Shown here in pieces: positions 17,975 through 28,089 of a stretch of 64,000 nt of DNA. The position numbers were made by a program, and so were the translations under genes. Each line of letters begins with the position of its first letter. Position 1 is the stretch's first letter. The notes under the pieces are model-generated. The model ran no database searches and was not told the origin of the DNA. It saw only the letters and a program-made list of their open reading frames with translations. The stretch spans positions 1 through 64,000 of the forward strand of contig JAGCPB010000064.1 in the NCBI GenBank assembly GCA_017642425.1, given 5' to 3'. The stretch comes from Bacteroidaceae bacterium (lineage in GTDB: Bacteria > Bacteroidota > Bacteroidia > Bacteroidales > Bacteroidaceae).

Positions 17975-20485
17975 ATGGAATACAGATTATCAGACAAACT
18001 TAACTCTATACTGTCACTCTCCAAAGAGGAGGCGGAGCGACTGACCCACCCTGAAGTGACTGCCGGGCACCTGCTGCTTGGTATGCTCAGGGATGGAAAC
18101 AACAAGGCTGTGGAACTGCTTGTCAATATGGGAGTTGACCTGTCGGAACTGCGCATGCGCCTGGAATCCGAACAGATGTTTCCGGATGCTGCGGCCGGCA
18201 AGGTTCCGATTGAGAAGATTGCCCTGTCCGTTGCCGTGACAAGGCTTATCAAGATAAGTATGCTTGAAGCCAGACTACAGAAAAAGGATGAGGTCGATGC
18301 CGAGCACCTGTTGCTGGCAATTGTCCGTGACCACTCCAGCCCTACGGCAAATATTCTTTCATCATACAACGTTGATTACCGCAGCCTGCTTTCACAATTG
18401 AACGGAACAGGCAGTGAGATACAGATGGGTATGGGATTGACTGACAGCGATGAGGATGATGACGATGAACCGGCATCATCAGATTCCGTAAAGCCCAGAA
18501 ACTCCAAAACCGCCACGGCTTCAAAATCCGGCAGCAATACTCCTGTTTTGGACAGTTTCAGCACTGACATGACACAGGCTGCGCAGGAGGGCAAATTGGA
18601 TCCTGTAGTAGGACGCGAGAGAGAGATTGAGCGTCTGGCGCAGATTCTTACCCGCCGCAAGAAGAACAATCCCATTCTGATAGGTGAACCCGGTGTGGGT
18701 AAATCGGCTATAGTGGAGGGACTCTCCCAGCGGATAGTCCAGCGCAAGGTGTCCCGTATGCTGTTCGGCAAGAGAGTGCTTGCTTTGGACATGGCGGCTG
18801 TGGTGGCAGGTACAAAATACCGCGGTCAGTTTGAGGAGAGACTGCGTTCAATTATTCAGGAGTTAAAGAAAAATCCTGACATTATCCTGTTTATTGACGA
18901 GATACACACAATAATAGGTGCCGGATCCGCTCCCGGCTCCATGGATGCCGCCAACATGCTTAAGCCCGCACTCTCCCGCGGAGAGGTGCAGTGCATAGGC
19001 GCCACTACCGTTGACGAGTACCGTAAGTCTATTGAGAAAGACGGTGCTTTGGAACGCCGCTTCCAGAAAATACTTGTTGAACCCACCACTGCCGATGAGA
19101 CCCTGCATATTCTGGAGAATATCAAGGACCGTTATGAGGAGCATCACAACGTTAACTATACGAAGGATGCCATTAAGGCTTGCGTCAATCTGGCTCAGCG
19201 TTACATAACTGACCGCTCATTCCCCGACAAGGCAATAGACGTGATGGATGAAGCGGGCTCCCGCACCCATCTGTCAAATCTCTCCGTCCCCAAGGAGATT
19301 GAGGACAAGGAGCATCAGATTGACTTTACGCGTGAGGCCAAGAATGATGCCGTGGCACGTCAGGACTTTGAGCTGGCCGCCCGTTTCCGTGACCGTGAGA
19401 AAGAACTGGAGACAGAGCTGGAGAGCATGAGAAAGGAGTGGGAAAAGACACTCAAGAGCCATCGTGAGACAGTGAATGAAGAGAACATAGCTACCGTGGT
19501 TTCCATGATGAGCGGCGTTCCCGTTCAGAAGATTGCCCGCGAGGAGGGCGAGCGCCTTAAGAGTCTGGCCCCTGCGCTCAAATCAAAAGTGATAGCCCAG
19601 GATTCGGCTATAGACCTGCTTGCAAGAGCCATCCGCCGCAGTCGTGTAGGATTAAAAAATCCCAACAAACCAATAGGTTCGTTCCTGTTCCTTGGGCCAA
19701 CTGGTGTCGGTAAGACTCTGCTTGCAAAAGAACTGGCAGAGCAGATGTTCGGCACATCAGACGCCCTGATTCGCGTGGATATGAGTGAGTTCATGGAAAA
19801 GTTTGCCGTATCGCGCCTGGTCGGAGCGCCTCCAGGATATGTGGGTTATGAGGATGGCGGTCAGCTTACAGAGAAGGTTCGTCGCAAGCCCTACTCCATC
19901 ATTCTTCTGGATGAGATTGAGAAAGCCCATCAGGATGTGTTCAATATTCTGCTCCAGGTAATGGATGAGGGCCGTCTTACCGACAGTGAGAGCCGCACGG
20001 TTGATTTCCGCAACACCATTATTATAATGACGTCCAACCTGGGTTCTCGTCAGATTCAGGAGTATGGCCGCGGTATTGGTTTCGGCACATCCGATGCCGG
20101 TACTGACATTGCACGTCAGGATATAATCCGCAAGGCGCTCAACAAGTCTTTCGCTCCGGAATTCATAAACCGTATAGATGAGATTATCACTTTCAACCAG
20201 CTTGACCGTGAGGCTGTGGGACGCATTGTTGAGATAGAGCTTGCGCAGCTTTCATCAAGGATGGAAGGAATGGGATACGCCCTTTCCGTGACAGATAAGG
20301 CCAAGTCATTCCTTGCAGACAAAGGATACAGCCGTGAATATGGCGCACGTCCGCTTAAAAGAGCCATCCAGACCTATGTTGAAGACAAGCTGGCCGAGGT
20401 TATGATAGACGGTGAATGTGCTGCAGGTTCAACCCTTAAGGTTGACCTGAACGCCGATGGTACAGACCTTGCCGTCACTATGTAA
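17975..20485 (+). CDS. clpC: ATP-dependent Clp protease ATP-binding subunit ClpC
   Basis: An 836-residue Hsp100 ATPase that unfolds substrates for the ClpP peptidase. In order: Clp-N repeat domain (1-145), an acidic Ser/Asp-rich linker (155-190), first AAA+ module with Walker A GEPGVGKS (237-244), a UVR-like coiled region (about 440-475), and a second AAA+ module with GPTGVGKT (about 563-570). The middle UVR segment favours ClpC over ClpA or ClpB. I place the start at ATG 17975; a TTG at 17966 lies inside the promoter element and is rejected. Confidence 0.94.
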   Translation: MEYRLSDKLNSILSLSKEEAERLTHPEVTAGHLLLGMLRDGNNKAVELLVNMGVDLSELRMRLESEQMFPDAAAGKVPIEKIALSVAVTRLIKISMLEARLQKKDEVDAEHLLLAIVRDHSSPTANILSSYNVDYRSLLSQLNGTGSEIQMGMGLTDSDEDDDDEPASSDSVKPRNSKTATASKSGSNTPVLDSFSTDMTQAAQEGKLDPVVGREREIERLAQILTRRKKNNPILIGEPGVGKSAIVEGLSQRIVQRKVSRMLFGKRVLALDMAAVVAGTKYRGQFEERLRSIIQELKKNPDIILFIDEIHTIIGAGSAPGSMDAANMLKPALSRGEVQCIGATTVDEYRKSIEKDGALERRFQKILVEPTTADETLHILENIKDRYEEHHNVNYTKDAIKACVNLAQRYITDRSFPDKAIDVMDEAGSRTHLSNLSVPKEIEDKEHQIDFTREAKNDAVARQDFELAARFRDREKELETELESMRKEWEKTLKSHRETVNEENIATVVSMMSGVPVQKIAREEGERLKSLAPALKSKVIAQDSAIDLLARAIRRSRVGLKNPNKPIGSFLFLGPTGVGKTLLAKELAEQMFGTSDALIRVDMSEFMEKFAVSRLVGAPPGYVGYEDGGQLTEKVRRKPYSIILLDEIEKAHQDVFNILLQVMDEGRLTDSESRTVDFRNTIIIMTSNLGSRQIQEYGRGIGFGTSDAGTDIARQDIIRKALNKSFAPEFINRIDEIITFNQLDREAVGRIVEIELAQLSSRMEGMGYALSVTDKAKSFLADKGYSREYGARPLKRAIQTYVEDKLAEVMIDGECAAGSTLKVDLNADGTDLAVTM

Positions 20486-20531
20486 ATTAGGCAGATGGAC
20501 ATAGAGTCACAAAAAGACTCTGATTCAGCCA

Positions 20532-20564
20532 AAATGTCAGACGCCAACACGTCTGGCATTTTTG
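20532..20564 (+). terminator. Terminator after clpC
   Basis: A 12-base-pair stem AAATGTCAGACG / CGTCTGGCATTT with one G-U pair and a CCAACA loop, followed by TTTTTG. Confidence 0.85.
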
Positions 20565-20607
20565 TTGTATCATATGTTACAGGCAAATAACAAAAACAAT
20601 ATAGATT

Positions 20608-22656
20608 ATGCAGAAAGGCAAGATTGGAGTGACGACCGAGAATATATTCCCGATCATCAAACAGTTTCTTTACAGTGACCGTGAGATATTCCTGCGTGAG
20701 ATAGTATCAAATGCTGTTGATGCAACCCAGAAACTTAAGACTTTGGCTTCAAAGGGTGATTTCAAGGGTGAAATGGGTGACCTTACGGTACATATAACCG
20801 TAAACAAGGACAATATTACGGTGAGCGACCGCGGTATCGGCATGACAGCCGCCGAGATAGACAAGTACATTAATCAGATAGCATTCTCCGGTGCCAATGA
20901 TTTCCTTGAGAAATACAAGAATGACGCTAATGCAATCATTGGCCATTTCGGACTTGGCTTCTACTCCGCCTTCATGGTCTCAAAGAAAGTTGAAATCATA
21001 ACCAAATCATATCAGGAGGGTGCCCAGGCGGTGAAATGGAGCTGTGACGGTTCGCCCGAATTCCAGCTGACTGACGCCGACAAGGCTGACCGCGGAACCG
21101 ATATCATTCTCTATCTTGATGATGACAGCAAGGAGTACCTGCAGGAGACGACAATCCAGGGCCTGCTCAAGAAATACTGCCGTTTCCTGCCCGTACAGAT
21201 TGCATGCGGCAAGAAGAAGGAGTGGAAAGACGGCAAGGAGGTTGAGACAGACCAGGACAACATCATGAACAATGTTGAGCCGCTCTGGACCAAGACCCCG
21301 TCCGAACTCAAGGATGAGGATTACAAGGGATTCTATCGCGAACTCTATCCCATGCAGGACGAGCCCCTGTTCTGGATACATCTGAACGTTGATTTCCCGT
21401 TCCATCTTACAGGTATTCTGTACTTCCCCAAGATAAAGACCAATCTTGACCTGCAGAAGAACCGCATACAGCTCTACTGCAACCAGGTGTTCGTGACGGA
21501 TTCCGTCGAGGGTATCGTTCCTGATTTCCTCACACTGCTGCACGGCGTGATAGATTCTCCTGACATTCCGCTTAACGTATCCCGTTCATATCTGCAGAGT
21601 GACTCAAACGTAAAAAAGATCTCAGGCTATATCACCAAGAAGGTGGCTGACCGCCTTACATCCATATTCAAGAATGACCGCAAGGAGTTTGAGCAGAAAT
21701 GGGATGACGTGAAACTGTTCATCAACTACGGAATGCTGACCGAGGAGGATTTCTACTCCAAGATGGAGAAGGTAGCCCTCTTTAAAGATACAGACGGCAA
21801 GTACTTTACGTACGATGAGTACAAGAAACTGATTGAAGCCGGCCAGACCGATAAGAACAAGAGCCTTATCTACCTTTACGCCACAAACAAGGAGGAACAG
21901 TACGGTTACATTGAGTCTGCAAAAAACAAGGGTTACAGCGTATTACTGATGGATAACCAATTGGATATTCCGCTAATAGGCATGCTGGAGCAGAAGTTCG
22001 GAAACAACAGCCGTTTCCAGAGGGTTGACAGTGACTCCATTGACAATCTGATTGCCAAGGAGGATACCGTAAAGACAGACCTTCCGGCAGGCCAGCTGCG
22101 CATGATAACCAAGGTGTTCAGCAGTCAGATGCCCAAGATGGACAAGGCCGATTTCCATGTCGATGCCCAGTCACTCGGCGATTCTGCCCTACCCGTCATG
22201 GTTACATGCAGCGAGTATATGCGCCGTATGAAGGATATGGCCGCCATTCAGCCCGGCATGAGTTTCTATGGCGATATGCCCGATATGTACACCGTGATAT
22301 TGAATAAGGACCACAAGCTTATAAAGCGTGTTCTTGAGGAAGCAGGTGCAGCTTGTGATGACAAGGTTAAGCCGGAAGATGACAAGCTGAACGCACTCAA
22401 GGAACGTCAGGCAGAGTTGCGCAAGGCACGTGAAGGCAAGAAGGATGAGGATGTGCCTCAGGCGGAAAAAGATGAAATGAAGGATATTGACGGAAAGATA
22501 TCAGAAACTGAGAACGCCATATCAGGCATCTATAGCGAGTATGCTGCCGGCAATAAGATAGTTCATGAACTGATAGACCTGGCGCTTCTTCAGAACGGAA
22601 TGCTTAAAGGTGAATCACTAGCCGCATTCATCCGCCGCAGCGTGGAACTTATCTGA
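20608..22656 (+). CDS. htpG: Molecular chaperone HtpG (Hsp90)
   Basis: A 682-residue Hsp90 homologue. The N-terminal GHKL ATPase domain carries REIVSNAVDAT (about 30-40), DRGIGM (about 75-80) and GHFGLGFYSAF (about 112-122). Middle and C-terminal dimerisation domains follow, with a charged Lys/Glu-rich segment near 590-640. HtpG assists folding of client proteins in the cytoplasm and is usually stress-inducible. It follows the clpC terminator by about 45 bases, so two stress chaperones are adjacent but probably separately transcribed. Confidence 0.96.
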   Translation: MQKGKIGVTTENIFPIIKQFLYSDREIFLREIVSNAVDATQKLKTLASKGDFKGEMGDLTVHITVNKDNITVSDRGIGMTAAEIDKYINQIAFSGANDFLEKYKNDANAIIGHFGLGFYSAFMVSKKVEIITKSYQEGAQAVKWSCDGSPEFQLTDADKADRGTDIILYLDDDSKEYLQETTIQGLLKKYCRFLPVQIACGKKKEWKDGKEVETDQDNIMNNVEPLWTKTPSELKDEDYKGFYRELYPMQDEPLFWIHLNVDFPFHLTGILYFPKIKTNLDLQKNRIQLYCNQVFVTDSVEGIVPDFLTLLHGVIDSPDIPLNVSRSYLQSDSNVKKISGYITKKVADRLTSIFKNDRKEFEQKWDDVKLFINYGMLTEEDFYSKMEKVALFKDTDGKYFTYDEYKKLIEAGQTDKNKSLIYLYATNKEEQYGYIESAKNKGYSVLLMDNQLDIPLIGMLEQKFGNNSRFQRVDSDSIDNLIAKEDTVKTDLPAGQLRMITKVFSSQMPKMDKADFHVDAQSLGDSALPVMVTCSEYMRRMKDMAAIQPGMSFYGDMPDMYTVILNKDHKLIKRVLEEAGAACDDKVKPEDDKLNALKERQAELRKAREGKKDEDVPQAEKDEMKDIDGKISETENAISGIYSEYAAGNKIVHELIDLALLQNGMLKGESLAAFIRRSVELI

Positions 22657-22674
22657 ACTCATATTATTTGTATG

Positions 22675-22713
22675 AAAATGGGCATTGGGAGTACATCCGT
22701 GCCCATTTTTTGT
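22675..22713 (+). terminator. Terminator after htpG
   Basis: A 10-base-pair stem AAAATGGGCA / TGCCCATTTT with a 15-base loop, followed by TTTG. It lies upstream of the true patatin start and argues against the longer reading frame that begins inside it. Confidence 0.8.
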
Positions 22714-22714
22714 A

Positions 22715-22722
22715 TATATTTG
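22715..22722 (+). promoter_or_regulatory. -7 promoter element for the patatin gene
   Basis: TATATTTG directly after the htpG terminator and 20 bases before the ATG at 22743. No clear TTG is seen at the usual distance. Confidence 0.45.
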
Positions 22723-22742
22723 GATTCCATTACAGATATTTC

Positions 22743-25052
22743 ATGTTCAAGAGGGCAATTATATCCTTGGTTTCAGCAATTTTGCTGTCATTTCCGGTGT
22801 CCGCCCAGAAGGTCGGTCTGGTTCTTAGTGGCGGTGGCGCAAAAGGTATGGCCCATATAGGTGTTATACGTGCCCTTGAGGAGAACGGAATCCCCATTGA
22901 TTATATTACCGGAACGTCTATGGGAGCTGTCATAGGCTCATTGTATGCCATGGGTTATTCCCCCGATGAGATGGAGGACCTTATCCGTTCCGATGATTTC
23001 AGGAACTGGTATATGGGATCCAAGGATATGGATTACCAGTTCTATTTCAAGCAGAATCCCCCCACTCCGGCTTTCATATCGGCCAGAATTGCCATAAAAG
23101 ACTCCATGACCGTCATCAGGCCTATGGTTAACAGCGTTGTGGATCCTTTGCAGATGAACCTGGCTTTTGTTGATGTGTTTGCCGGTGCATCGGCAGTGTG
23201 TGACAACGATTTTGACAGCCTTTTTGTTCCTTTCAGGGCTGTTGCATCGGATGTCTTCAACAAGAATTCCATAGTTCTTTCCAACGGCGACCTGGGTAAT
23301 GCCGTCAGGGCGTCCATGTCATTCCCGTTCGTGTTCCGTCCAATTAAGATTGACAGCATAATTGCCTATGACGGAGGTATTTATGATAATTTTCCTGCAG
23401 ATGTGATGGTTCAGGTTTTTAATCCTGACTTCATTGTAGGAAGTGTGGTGGCAGTCGCCCCCGGTGAGCCTGAAATAGAGATTCCGGACGAGTTTGACCT
23501 TATGGGTCAGGTTAGCAGCATGATAGTCCAGAAGAGTGATTACAGTCTGGATCCCGGACTGGGTGTCAAAGTGGAGTTTGACCTTAAGAGCGTAGGACTG
23601 CTGGATTTCCATAAGTTGGATGAGGTATCCGCTCTGGGATACCATAATACTATGCTGCTTATGGATTCAATCAAAAGCAGGACCACCGCAAGACTTGATA
23701 CGCTGGAACTCAGGAACAGGCGTGAAGAATTCAAGAAACGTATCCCGCCGCTGGTATTCCGTGAAATAGGAATAACCGGCGTGAACCAGGCTCAGAAACG
23801 TTATATCCAGAAAGAATTGAACGCTACTGACGGCAAGTTTGATTATGAGGATTTCAAGTCCGGATATTTCAAGTTGCTTTCTGACGATGCCATTAATGAG
23901 ATAGTCCCTTCAACCGGCTATTCAGAGTCCGATTCAACTTTCGGCCTGAATCTGAGAGTCAACATTGATGAGCACCCCACCTTCAGTCTTGGAGGAGGAT
24001 TGTCCACATCCGTATCCAGCCAGTTGTACGGTTCTGTCTCTTACAGCCATATAGGCGAGGCCTCCGAATCATACCTGCTTGAGGGACAGATGGGACGCTC
24101 ATACAACAATGCCCAGTTGTTGACCCGGATAGACATGGCAACCAAGATACCTATGTCCTTCTCGGTACAGTTGGCATACAACAACATGAACTATTTCCGC
24201 TCCGGAATGTTCATTTTCTCTTCCGACAAGTTCATGCCCGCCCTTAACAAGTCTATTGAGTTCTTCAGTAAGGTAAAAATGTCACGTCCGTTCCTGAATA
24301 ACTACAAAGCGGTTTTCTCATTGGGCATAGCTCATCACAAGGATTATTACTCGCAGTCAAGCAACGTAGATCTGCGCGGCTTCAGATATGACTGTAACCG
24401 TCACAACATTCTGGGTGGATCGGTCACATTCACCGGCAACACCTTGAATTCAATACAGTATCCCACAAGCGGCCGGTCCGAGACCATACGTGCTTTCATA
24501 GGCACGGAGAATGACCTGTTCAGACCAAGAAATGTATATTCGTCCGAATACCACTCCGTGGACCGTTCCTGGTTGCAGGTATATGCCAATCTTGGGCATT
24601 ACATAAAAATGAATTCGCATTTCACTTTGGGTACTCTCTTTGAGGCTTATTATTCATCAAGGAACTTCTCAACAAACTATCAGGCTACAATGATGCAGGC
24701 CGGCAGTTTCCGTCCTACGGTTAACAGCAAGTTCGTTTTTGATCCGGATTTCTGTGCCAATGCGTATATGGCGGCAGGTCTTAAACCCATATGGATAATA
24801 AACAGCATATTCCACCTGCGTTCTGAATTCTATATATTCCAGCCTACACGTCCCATTGTTGAATCTCAAGGAGTTGCCGTATATGGAAAACCTCTTAGCG
24901 GAATGCAGGTAATGAGCGAACTTGCATTTGTGGCCCAATATCAGAAGATATCTTTCAATGCATTCCTGGACCTTTCCACATCCGGTTATAACCCGTCTAT
25001 GTTCGGCGTGACATTCGGGTTCCTTATGCCGAACGAGTGGTTTATTGAATAA
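22743..25052 (+). CDS. Patatin-like phospholipase with outer-membrane barrel (PlpD-type)
   Basis: About 769 residues: signal peptide (MFKRAIISLVSAILLSFPVSA-Q), a patatin domain with oxyanion loop GGGAKG (30-35), nucleophile GTSMG (57-61) and the DGG of the Ser-Asp dyad near 212, a POTRA-like region (about 335-400), and a C-terminal beta-barrel of the BamA/surface-antigen type ending in aromatic residues. This is the type Vd autotransporter layout, in which the esterase is carried to the cell surface. The ATG at 22743 is chosen because the longer frame starts in the htpG terminator. The 3' end overlaps the converging AraC gene by 11 bases. Confidence 0.9.
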   Translation: MFKRAIISLVSAILLSFPVSAQKVGLVLSGGGAKGMAHIGVIRALEENGIPIDYITGTSMGAVIGSLYAMGYSPDEMEDLIRSDDFRNWYMGSKDMDYQFYFKQNPPTPAFISARIAIKDSMTVIRPMVNSVVDPLQMNLAFVDVFAGASAVCDNDFDSLFVPFRAVASDVFNKNSIVLSNGDLGNAVRASMSFPFVFRPIKIDSIIAYDGGIYDNFPADVMVQVFNPDFIVGSVVAVAPGEPEIEIPDEFDLMGQVSSMIVQKSDYSLDPGLGVKVEFDLKSVGLLDFHKLDEVSALGYHNTMLLMDSIKSRTTARLDTLELRNRREEFKKRIPPLVFREIGITGVNQAQKRYIQKELNATDGKFDYEDFKSGYFKLLSDDAINEIVPSTGYSESDSTFGLNLRVNIDEHPTFSLGGGLSTSVSSQLYGSVSYSHIGEASESYLLEGQMGRSYNNAQLLTRIDMATKIPMSFSVQLAYNNMNYFRSGMFIFSSDKFMPALNKSIEFFSKVKMSRPFLNNYKAVFSLGIAHHKDYYSQSSNVDLRGFRYDCNRHNILGGSVTFTGNTLNSIQYPTSGRSETIRAFIGTENDLFRPRNVYSSEYHSVDRSWLQVYANLGHYIKMNSHFTLGTLFEAYYSSRNFSTNYQATMMQAGSFRPTVNSKFVFDPDFCANAYMAAGLKPIWIINSIFHLRSEFYIFQPTRPIVESQGVAVYGKPLSGMQVMSELAFVAQYQKISFNAFLDLSTSGYNPSMFGVTFGFLMPNEWFIE

Positions 25053-26316
25053 TCTGTTCCGATTCCCTTATTCTCTGTTGCCTGAGCCAGACTGACGGGG
25101 ATGCTCCGGCTATCTTCTGGAATTGCCTGTAGAATGTGGAACTGCTTATATAGCCGCATGAATATTCCACGTTCTTGGCCGACTCTCCTTTTAGTAGCAG
25201 TTCCTGGGCGTATGTAATCCTGGCGTAGTTGACATAATCAGAAAAAGACTTACCGCTGAACTGTCTTACAGCCAGTGACAGGTATGTGCGGTTGGTGCCT
25301 AATCTCTGGGCAAGGTCTATCAGATTCAGTTCCGGATCAAGAAACACCTTTTCATCATTCATGAGCCGTTCCAGATTCTTCCAGCAGTTTGTTATCGTGA
25401 GCTCCTGTCTGTTTTCCGGGTAGACTGGTTTGTCACGTTTGTCATCACCCTTTTCCAGCATATGCCTTATATCATCAGCGCTATAGTCAATACTGAAAGC
25501 CATGACGGTGAGTGCCAGCTGGAAAATAAATGTGACAAGAATCAGAATCAGTTTCTGGATTGTTATTTCCTGCTGATAGTCAGGTGATGCCTCACGGAGC
25601 AGGACTACCACCACACCCAATGCGGTGAGTACGGATATTATTCTGGATTGACTTACGGACTTTCCATAGTTTGATGAAAAATATTCGTTGACCGTATCCT
25701 CATATTTGTACATGCACCAACAGCACCACAGCAGCACACCGGCCTCAAACCAGAATGTGACGGTCCTGGCCATATGATAACAGAGGTACTTCAGGACGCT
25801 GGACGGGATGTCATTCTCTGAAAGGAACTTACCGCCCAGAATCACGTTCTCATGTATATTGTACAGCGTATTATGGCTGGCGCCAAGATATATGGCCAGA
25901 AACATTGCGGTAATGGCGGCTATAGGTATGAAAACCATGTAATCCTTACGCGTAATACCCCTTATGTTTGTCAGTTCCGTAGTAAACATATAGAACAGAG
26001 GCGCGTAAGCCATACTGGAAATTATATATACCGGCCAGGTCCATATCATATGACATTTGTCAGGGTTGAACAGCTGCGCATAAATCAGCATTCTCACACT
26101 CCACACAATCTGGATGGCAACTAGGAACCAATGGCTTTTGTTCTTGTCCTGTTTGAACAATGCGATTGAGAGCGCACAGATAAAACTGAAAACGCCCAAC
26201 AGAGTATAAAGCAGATGTACCGGTATGTTGCTCATGTTCTTGTCGCCGCTTGGTTTCGGTTCACGAAAGTAATCAAAATGCCACAAAGTATAGTCCGACA
26301 GGGTTGTTTTATTCAT
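25042..26316 (-). CDS. Seven-transmembrane AraC-family transcriptional regulator
   Basis: A 424-residue protein with seven hydrophobic segments in its first 270 residues and a C-terminal AraC double helix-turn-helix (about 320-415; LAQRLGTNRTYLSLAVRQFSGKSFSDYVNYARI and VEYSCGYISSSTFYRQFQKIAGASP). It is probably anchored in the inner membrane and binds DNA from there. A second in-frame ATG at 26235, directly before the first membrane segment, is a plausible alternative start: it would free the divergent promoter of the acyl-CoA ligase, which overlaps the longer N-terminus. The target may be that neighbour, but this is inference. Confidence 0.88.
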   Translation of the reverse strand: MNKTTLSDYTLWHFDYFREPKPSGDKNMSNIPVHLLYTLLGVFSFICALSIALFKQDKNKSHWFLVAIQIVWSVRMLIYAQLFNPDKCHMIWTWPVYIISSMAYAPLFYMFTTELTNIRGITRKDYMVFIPIAAITAMFLAIYLGASHNTLYNIHENVILGGKFLSENDIPSSVLKYLCYHMARTVTFWFEAGVLLWCCWCMYKYEDTVNEYFSSNYGKSVSQSRIISVLTALGVVVVLLREASPDYQQEITIQKLILILVTFIFQLALTVMAFSIDYSADDIRHMLEKGDDKRDKPVYPENRQELTITNCWKNLERLMNDEKVFLDPELNLIDLAQRLGTNRTYLSLAVRQFSGKSFSDYVNYARITYAQELLLKGESAKNVEYSCGYISSSTFYRQFQKIAGASPSVWLRQQRIRESEQIIQ

Positions 26317-26333
26317 AATATGTGATAAATTTG
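26304..26333 (+). promoter_or_regulatory. Promoter for the acyl-CoA ligase gene
   Basis: TTG (26304-26306), exactly 19 bases, then TAAATTTG (26326-26333): a perfect match to the phylum consensus. The leader before the ATG at 26357 is about 20 bases. Confidence 0.75.
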
Positions 26334-26356
26334 CACAATCAATTCAAGAAAAATCT

Positions 26357-28003
26357 ATGGAAAAATATCCTCATTATCTGGAACGGCTTCAGGCAGCCAC
26401 AAGAAAATTCTGGGATAAGCCCGCGTTGAACAACATCGGAGGTGAGACATTCACATACTCCCAGATGGCACGTTCAATTGCCCGTTTCCACATAGTATTT
26501 GAATATGCCGGCATAAAGAAAGGTGACCACATTGCGCTATGTGCGCAGAACGGAGCCCGCTGGGGATTCGCCTATCTTGCTGTAAATACATACGGGACGG
26601 TCATTGTCCCTATTCTTGCGGACTTCAAGCCCGACAGCGTGATGGGTCTTGTCAACCACTCTGAAAGCATTATCCTGTTTACTGATGCAGGACGTTGGGC
26701 AAAGATGGACAGCGCAAAGATGCCAAAGGTCCGCGCTGTCTTTGACGTCAATGAACTCAAGTTGATGTACTGCACTGATGAAAAGGTACAATACGCTTTT
26801 GAGCATCTGGATGAGCTGTTTGAAAAGAAATATCCCAATGGCTTTGGTCCTGACGATGTCGTGTTCCCCACAGATAACTGGGACGATCTTTCAACCATCA
26901 ACTATACATCCGGCTCAACAGGTGACCCTAAGGGTGTTATGCTTACCTACCGCAACTTTTCATCTATTGTGGATTACAGTCAGCGCCATGTGCCGGCTGG
27001 CGATAAGATGGTATCCATGCTGCCTATGGCTCACATGTACGGACTTGTCATAGAATTCCTTTATCCGTTAAGCAACGGAACATCCATTTACTGGCTTGGT
27101 GCCGCCCCCACTCCCGCAGCACTCATGAAAGCCTTTGCCGATGTCAAGCCCTACCTTCTCATTACCGTTCCATTGGTAATGGAAAAGATATACAAGTCCA
27201 AGATCAAACCTATGATTGACAAGCCGGCTATTAAGTTTGCACTTAAAGTACCTGGGCTTAACTCCATCATTTATAAGAAGATAAAAGACGGACTGATTGC
27301 GGCGTTCGGCGGTAACTGTGAGGAGTTTATCATGGGTGGAGCAGCCCTTAATCCTGAGGTGGAGCGCATTTTCAGGAAGATAAAGTTCCCGTATCTGGTG
27401 GGTTACGGAATGACCGAGGCCTGCCCTCTTCTGGCTTATGAGCATTGGACCAAATATGTACCCGGTTCATGCGGCAAGCCGGTCGATGTAGCCCAGGTAC
27501 GTATCGATTCTGATGATCCCCAGCATACTGTAGGTGAAATCCAGGCACGTGGTGAAAACATCACCATCGGATACTATAATAATCCAGAAGCAACAGCCAA
27601 TGCATTCACAGATGACGGCTGGCTCAAGACCGGTGACCTTGGCATAATGGATGCAGATGGTAACATATTCATCCGCGGACGCTCCAAAAACATGATTCTG
27701 GGTCCTTCGGGACAGAATATCTATCCCGAGGAGATAGAGGCTGTAGTCAACAATCAGGATTTTGTGGTGGAGTCTGTAGTGGTTGACCGTGGCGGCAAAC
27801 TGGTTGCCCTGGTATATCTCGATGAACAGGCAATAGCAAAGGCTCTACTTGATCCCGAGGCTAAGGATGCCATTCCGGAGAACATACGTCTTACCTCCAA
27901 CCGTGTCCTTCCTGTATATAGCCAGCTGGCAAAGGTTGAAATCCGGGCCGTTCCGTTTGAGAAGACTCCAAAAATGTCAATTCGCCGTTTCCTTTATAAA
28001 TAA
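26357..28003 (+). CDS. AMP-binding long-chain fatty acid-CoA ligase
   Basis: A 548-residue ANL-superfamily enzyme that would activate a carboxylic acid as an acyl-adenylate and then thioester. Motifs: P-loop YTSGSTGDPKG (about 191-201), GYGMTEACPLL, the adenylate-binding GWLKTGDLG, and a C-terminal catalytic lysine region (KTPKMSIRRFLYK). It lacks signal sequences, so it is cytoplasmic or membrane-peripheral. FadD-like long-chain substrates are most likely, but other acyl or aryl acids cannot be excluded. It is divergently transcribed from the membrane AraC regulator. Confidence 0.9.
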   Translation: MEKYPHYLERLQAATRKFWDKPALNNIGGETFTYSQMARSIARFHIVFEYAGIKKGDHIALCAQNGARWGFAYLAVNTYGTVIVPILADFKPDSVMGLVNHSESIILFTDAGRWAKMDSAKMPKVRAVFDVNELKLMYCTDEKVQYAFEHLDELFEKKYPNGFGPDDVVFPTDNWDDLSTINYTSGSTGDPKGVMLTYRNFSSIVDYSQRHVPAGDKMVSMLPMAHMYGLVIEFLYPLSNGTSIYWLGAAPTPAALMKAFADVKPYLLITVPLVMEKIYKSKIKPMIDKPAIKFALKVPGLNSIIYKKIKDGLIAAFGGNCEEFIMGGAALNPEVERIFRKIKFPYLVGYGMTEACPLLAYEHWTKYVPGSCGKPVDVAQVRIDSDDPQHTVGEIQARGENITIGYYNNPEATANAFTDDGWLKTGDLGIMDADGNIFIRGRSKNMILGPSGQNIYPEEIEAVVNNQDFVVESVVVDRGGKLVALVYLDEQAIAKALLDPEAKDAIPENIRLTSNRVLPVYSQLAKVEIRAVPFEKTPKMSIRRFLYK

Positions 28004-28028
28004 AGGCACATTATTTAAAATAAATGCT

Positions 28029-28036
28029 TAATTTTG
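28029..28036 (+). promoter_or_regulatory. -7 promoter element for the xylanase gene
   Basis: TAATTTTG, 54 bases before the ATG. No TTG at the expected spacing, so this is a partial match. Confidence 0.4.
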
Positions 28037-28089
28037 AGGCGCAAAAAACGAAACAACAATTATTAATCACATCTATAGATCATTAATTA

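Noticed and set aside
22668-22742. A longer N-terminus for the patatin protein.
   Set aside because: It begins in the htpG terminator and lacks signal-peptide character; the ATG at 22743 gives a clear signal peptide.
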